A stretch of 36,202 nucleotides of DNA, taken from NCBI GenBank assembly GCA_903928745.1, contig CAIYRR010000015.1, forward strand, positions 1 through 36,202. Direction: 5' to 3'. This DNA is from an uncultured Actinomycetes bacterium. GTDB lineage: Bacteria > Actinomycetota > Actinomycetes > Nanopelagicales > Nanopelagicaceae. Below, piece after piece: positions 32,860 through 36,202 of this stretch (position 1 is the first letter of the stretch; every line of letters begins with the position of its first letter). Below the pieces are notes generated by a model. That model had not been told where the DNA came from, did not search any database, and saw only the letters and a program-made list of their open reading frames with translations. The position numbers and the translations under genes were made by a program.

Positions 32860-33724
32860 CGATTTCTCCGCTCATATAATCAACAGCATGACTAATGCAC
32901 TCCCGTAAGTCTAGAAGGTCATCCCCCACCAGACATACATGTCCGACGCTGCCAGCAGGGCCAGCGCTAATCCCGTATTGATGAAACTTCATTGCCGGAC
33001 ATCGGGCCATCAGGTGCAGATACGGGCGGTACATATCGCTCTTGGCCCCCGCATAAACATTTCCCACTAGAACAGTTTGAGAAGTCATAGAAGTGTCACC
33101 TAAAGGAAGATCCAAAACAGCTCTTAAGTGCTGCTCGAATTGACTCGTGCGGGAACCGTCGATTGTCCATACTCCAGAACTCTGGGGAGTTAGTACAACA
33201 CTTGAAATAACGAGTTCATGCTCCATTAACAGCAGGTTGATGCCCATCACTCCCACAAGAGATATCTGTTGCGCGAATTCAAGTGCGATTCTCTGCGCGT
33301 CATTTGCTTGGGCTTGGGAAATCTCTTGAGCCGGAGACTCTGTCCGCAATTCATGGTCATCTTTACGGAAGATTTGCGTCGGCGCCCACACGCTCGCTTG
33401 AGAATGTGGCGATCTTGCAACATGGACAGCAATTTCCATACCTTCTGGCGAAGCAACTGACTCTGGAAGTTTCTCTAATGAGTGCGATGAAGGTCGTACA
33501 ACAACCCCGTCACCTTCAAGTGTGCGAACCACCGAAATCGGAACGAGTCCGCCTTCGAAAGTCACAACATCACATTTCTTTGCAAATTCCCTAACGGCTT
33601 GCAAATCATCTCTCTTAAAGTCAAAGAGTCGAAGGTCAATCCCCAGTGCCGAAGCAGGGCCAAGCAACATTTGTGAGAGGTAACCAGAACCGAGCACGCC
33701 AACAACGGGAAATGGATTTACCAC
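32852..33724 (-). CDS. Degenerate PurK-like protein (ATP-grasp N5-CAIR synthase homologue)
   Basis: The ends are clearly Pur[19 protein letters not shown] at the N-terminus, [11 protein letters not shown] (about 52-62), and [20 protein letters not shown] with LPLGD (about 186-210). However, the protein is only 290 residues. Compared with remembered actinobacterial PurK sequences, about 85 residues are absent between SSHSLEKLP (79-87) and the VARSP strand (102-106), which removes the nucleotide-gripping lobe (KxxxGGYDGRG-type loop). The two metal-binding glutamate motifs are changed: AVE to GIN (161-163) and NEhAxRPHNSGH to [12 protein letters not shown] (174-185). The frame is open and overlaps purE by eight bases, so it is probably still translated. 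Synthase activity is doubtful. Confidence 0.85.
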   Translation of the reverse strand: MVNPFPVVGVLGSGYLSQMLLGPASALGIDLRLFDFKRDDLQAVREFAKKCDVVTFEGGLVPISVVRTLEGDGVVVRPSSHSLEKLPESVASPEGMEIAVHVARSPHSQASVWAPTQIFRKDDHELRTESPAQEISQAQANDAQRIALEFAQQISLVGVMGINLLLMEHELVISSVVLTPQSSGVWTIDGSRTSQFEQHLRAVLDLPLGDTSMTSQTVLVGNVYAGAKSDMYRPYLHLMARCPAMKFHQYGISAGPAGSVGHVCLVGDDLLDLRECISHAVDYMSGEIDE

Positions 33725-33736
33725 GTGCGCATCTTA
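33725..33736 (-). promoter_or_regulatory. Possible leaderless -10 of the purK-like gene
   Basis: TAAGAT on the minus strand (33731-33736) is followed by six bases and GTG. Because it includes the birA stop codon TAA, half of the hexamer may be coincidence, so confidence is lower than for the other sites. Confidence 0.35.
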
Positions 33737-34519
33737 CTGAGTACGAATATGGAGGATATCGCCAGCGCTAACGTGCTGACCATCTGAAAGTAAGAGCGCT
33801 CCAGTGGGGTCAACACCGATAGCCAAGTTTTCGGTGACGCTACCTCCCGGGTGTTCCACTCGTACATGGGAATTGATTGTCGAACAGCGCAACTCATATT
33901 CCTTCTTCACTTCCAGGACGCTGCTCTCTAGACGCTTGACCAGCAAATCAAATTCTTTCAAAATCTGCACAAGCAAATGATTTCTATCGCAGCCGCGACA
34001 ACCTTCCAATTCAAGTGAAGTCGCGTGAGCAACAGGCAATTCGGATTCGTTCATGCCAACATTTATTCCGATCCCAATAACCACTCCGTGGTTTTCAACT
34101 TTTTCAGCAATCAGTCCAGCAACTTTCTTATCAGCAATCAGCACATCATTTGGCCATTTGAGCATTGCACGTTCTCCAGTTGAAAGTTCGCAACAGGAAT
34201 CTATTGCTTTGACAACTGCCAATCCCGCAACTAGCGGTAACCATGAATAATCTTCAGAGCTTATTTTCGGTTCAACGAAAAATGAAAAAAGAAGTGCAGA
34301 AAGAGGAGCTGCCTCAAATGTACGATCAAGTCGCCCTTTACCTTGAGATTGATATTCACTAACTAATACATCACCGGGTTTCGTGTTACTGGCACGTACG
34401 CCATTTACTAAATCATTTTGAGTAGATCCGGTGACATCAACCACGCTTACTCGCCAGTAACTGGGAATAAGTTGCGAATTAATCTGCTGCTGATTCAACG
34501 GCGTACGTAATTTGCTCAC
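33734..34519 (-). CDS. birA: Biotin--[acetyl-CoA-carboxylase] ligase
   Basis: BirA activates biotin with ATP and transfers it to the lysine of biotin carboxyl carrier domains. The catalytic domain has DVTGSTQNDLV, SEYQSQGKGRLDR, LKWPNDVLIADKKVAGL and VVIGIGINVGM. A small C-terminal SH3-like domain follows (about 210-261). No N-terminal helix-turn-helix is present, so it is the non-regulatory class. I chose the GTG at 34517-34519, since TACGGT and seven bases precede it; the longer frame from 34642 would run into the divergent carboxylase gene. It lies next to accD, as Rv3279c lies next to accD5. Confidence 0.92.
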   Translation of the reverse strand: MSKLRTPLNQQQINSQLIPSYWRVSVVDVTGSTQNDLVNGVRASNTKPGDVLVSEYQSQGKGRLDRTFEAAPLSALLFSFFVEPKISSEDYSWLPLVAGLAVVKAIDSCCELSTGERAMLKWPNDVLIADKKVAGLIAEKVENHGVVIGIGINVGMNESELPVAHATSLELEGCRGCDRNHLLVQILKEFDLLVKRLESSVLEVKKEYELRCSTINSHVRVEHPGGSVTENLAIGVDPTGALLLSDGQHVSAGDILHIRTQ

Positions 34520-34525
34520 GACTAG

Positions 34526-34532
34526 TACCGTA
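34526..34532. promoter_or_regulatory. Overlapping divergent -10 hexamers of birA and accD
   Basis: TACCGT on the plus strand (34526-34531, six bases before the accD ATG) and TACGGT on the minus strand (34527-34532, seven bases before the birA GTG) share five base pairs. The predicted start sites are 19 bp apart, so polymerase could serve only one gene at a time. Confidence 0.55.
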
Positions 34533-34537
34533 GGGGT

Positions 34538-36109
34538 ATGAACCGTGATCTGCATACAACCGCCGGAAAAATTCAAGATCTTCGTGACCGTCTTGATGAG
34601 GCCGTCCATGCTGGTTCCGCGCGCGCTACAGAAAAGCAGCACGCTAAGGGAAAGATGACCGCACGCGAGCGGATAGCCAAACTCGTCGATGATGGATCAT
34701 TTACCGAACTTGATGAGTTTGCACGACATCGTTCAACTAACTTCGGTATGGAAAATAACCGACCTTACGGTGACGGCGTAGTTATTGGGTACGGCACTAT
34801 CGATGGACGAAGCATTGCGCTGTACTCCCAAGATTTCACTGTGATGGGTGGAAGCCTCGGCGAAGTTTTCGGCGAAAAAATGGTGAAGATTGCCGAATTC
34901 GCACTGAAGACGGGGATTCCTCTCATCGGAATCAGCGATTCTGGTGGAGCTCGAATTCAAGAAGGAGTTGCATCCCTCAGCGGGTACGGAAAGATTTTTC
35001 GGTTAAACACTCGTGCCTCTGGAGTTATCCCCCAAATATCGGTGATTCTCGGACCTTGTGCTGGAGGCGCTGCTTATTCACCAGCACTCACTGATTTCAC
35101 CATCATGGTCAATGAAACTTCCCATATGTTTATTACCGGTCCGGAAGTTATAAAAACCGTTACAGGTGAAGACGTTGGCATGGAAGAACTCGGTGGCGCA
35201 CATACTCATAACGCCAAGACTGGAAATGCTCACTACCTGGCCGAGAACGAAGAAGACGCATTAGATTATGTAAAAGCGCTGTTGTCGTACTTACCAAGTA
35301 ACAACTTAGACGGATCACCGATTTTGCCCGCAACTGAAACTCTTGAAGAGAAACCAACGGATCACGCGCTTGATACTTTGATTCCCGATAGCCCGAACCA
35401 GCCGTATGACATGAAAACTCTTGTACTGGCGCTTCTGGATGAAAATGAATTCTTGGAAATTCATGCGCTCTTTGCGCCGAACATCGTCGTCGGCTTTGGC
35501 CGCATTGAAGGACAATCTGTTGGAATTATTGCTAACCAACCTCAACAACTTGCCGGCACGCTAGATATTGATTCAAGTGAAAAAGCCGCGCGATTCCTTC
35601 GCTTCTGCGACGCTTTCAGCATTCCTATTATTACTTTGGTCGATGTTCCTGGATTCTTGCCAGGTCTCGAGCAGGAATGGAACGGAATCATTCGCCGTGG
35701 AGCAAAACTTCTTTACGCATATGGTGAAGCCTCCGTACCAATGATCACTTTGATTACGAGAAAGGCGTACGGCGGAGCATTCATTGTGATGGGTTCAAAA
35801 TACATCGGCGCAGATGTAAACCTTGCATGGCCTAGTGCAGAAATTGCTGTGATGGGCGCGCAAGGTGCAGTAAACATTTTGTACCGCAAAGAGCTGAGTG
35901 ACTCAGAGGACGAAGAAGCCCTGCGAACATCGCTCATTACTGATTACAACGAAACTCTTGCCAACCCTTATCTCGCTGCCGAGCGCGGGTTCATTGACGC
36001 AGTCATCGAGCCGCATAATTCACGTGAGTACATCACCAAAGCTTTGCGCGCCCTCAAAACGAAACGTGACACTTTGCCTGCTCGTAAACACGGGAATATT
36101 CCTCTGTGA
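34538..36109 (+). CDS. accD: Acyl-CoA carboxylase carboxyltransferase (beta) subunit, AccD5/PccB-like
   Basis: A 523-residue carboxyltransferase that moves CO2 from carboxybiotin to acetyl- or propionyl-CoA. The N-terminal half shows [59 protein letters not shown] and [16 protein letters not shown]; the C-terminal half has [20 protein letters not shown] and [13 protein letters not shown]. Full length suggests an intact enzyme. The residue that sets acetyl versus propionyl preference (Asp/Ile at the active site) was not mapped, so substrate is open. The start is ATG with a leaderless promoter. The stop overlaps the next gene (GTGA). Confidence 0.93.
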   Translation: MNRDLHTTAGKIQDLRDRLDEAVHAGSARATEKQHAKGKMTARERIAKLVDDGSFTELDEFARHRSTNFGMENNRPYGDGVVIGYGTIDGRSIALYSQDFTVMGGSLGEVFGEKMVKIAEFALKTGIPLIGISDSGGARIQEGVASLSGYGKIFRLNTRASGVIPQISVILGPCAGGAAYSPALTDFTIMVNETSHMFITGPEVIKTVTGEDVGMEELGGAHTHNAKTGNAHYLAENEEDALDYVKALLSYLPSNNLDGSPILPATETLEEKPTDHALDTLIPDSPNQPYDMKTLVLALLDENEFLEIHALFAPNIVVGFGRIEGQSVGIIANQPQQLAGTLDIDSSEKAARFLRFCDAFSIPIITLVDVPGFLPGLEQEWNGIIRRGAKLLYAYGEASVPMITLITRKAYGGAFIVMGSKYIGADVNLAWPSAEIAVMGAQGAVNILYRKELSDSEDEEALRTSLITDYNETLANPYLAAERGFIDAVIEPHNSREYITKALRALKTKRDTLPARKHGNIPL

Positions 36110-36202
36110 TCACTTTTACCATCACTTCCGGCACACCCACTCTTGAAGAGCTAACAGCACTTGAATTAGCACTAGCAGAGCATGAGCGGCCAATCGAGGA
36201 AG
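36106..36202 (+). CDS. accE: Acyl-CoA carboxylase epsilon subunit (partial)
   Basis: A frame opens at GTG 36106-36108, overlapping the accD stop, and runs to the window edge (about 32 residues). The visible sequence contains [18 protein letters not shown], matching the conserved GxPTxEELAAL opening of actinobacterial epsilon subunits (AccE5 type). These small proteins stabilise the alpha-beta carboxylase complex. Location directly after accD is as in M. tuberculosis Rv3280-Rv3281. The C-terminus is not visible. Confidence 0.8.
   Translation, partial: MITFTITSGTPTLEELTALELALAEHERPIEE

Noticed and set aside
1-36202. tRNA genes, CRISPR arrays, insertion sequences, prophage or toxin-antitoxin genes
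   Set aside because: Looked for on both strands by eye; no repeats, cloverleaf-like sequences, transposase or integrase motifs were found.

Overview
The window looks like a chromosomal stretch from a compact, moderate-GC (by eye just under half) actinobacterium. The marker set is actinobacterial throughout: MtrAB, a WhiB-family regulator, mycothiol deacetylase MshB, DUF3499, DUF5719, DUF6113, DUF3107 and DUF3117 proteins, long-form DapD, and a 7Fe ferredoxin next to DapC. Low GC for the phylum, minimal spacers and back-to-back promoters suggest a streamlined planktonic lineage such as Nanopelagicales (acI, 'Ca. Planktophila'-like). That assignment is inference. I saw no rRNA, tRNA, CRISPR array, insertion sequence, phage gene or attachment site, and no gene-free stretch over 300 bases.

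Layout. (1) 1-9541, all minus: whiB2-like gene, large membrane glycosyltransferase, DUF5719, DUF3499, phosphomannomutase, ahcY, mtrA and mtrB (truncated by the window edge), an envelope and two-component block whose order resembles mycobacteria. (2) 9656-12062, minus: fdxA-dapC-manC. (3) 12165-15009: a GNAT gene, a DUF6113-mshB pair, and a divergent TetR regulator sharing a strong palindrome with mshB. (4) 15069-16687, plus: DUF3107 and a DEAD-box helicase. (5) 16684-20468, minus: an overlapping five-gene operon tatB-mrp-eamA-PHP-marC. (6) 20502-25883: htrA; DUF3117-pepA-O-methyltransferase; a 61-residue sigma-region-4-only protein; a LOG-family gene; divergent dapD. (7) 25880-32345: a surface-polysaccharide locus (SpoIID-like protein, Wzt/Wzm exporter, GT2, LCP ligase, UDP-glucose dehydrogenase). 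(8) 32347-36202: purE with a degenerate purK-like gene, birA, and divergent accD-accE.

How the genes fit together. Sugar-nucleotide supply (phosphomannomutase, ManC, Ugd), glycosyltransferases, an ABC exporter and an LCP ligase describe an envelope polysaccharide route. DapC and DapD serve lysine and peptidoglycan synthesis. BirA biotinylates carboxylase partners of AccD/AccE.

Most notable observations. The PurK homologue beside purE has an intact reading frame but lacks about 85 internal residues of the ATP-grasp fold and both metal-binding glutamate motifs, so it looks like a pseudoenzyme. Fifteen gene starts show TANNNT followed by 6-7 nt and then ATG/GTG, the signature of leaderless transcription. 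birA and accD are divergent with -10 hexamers that overlap by five bases. Three palindromes sit on the promoters of whiB2, tetR/mshB and tatB. dapC appears to start at CTG.
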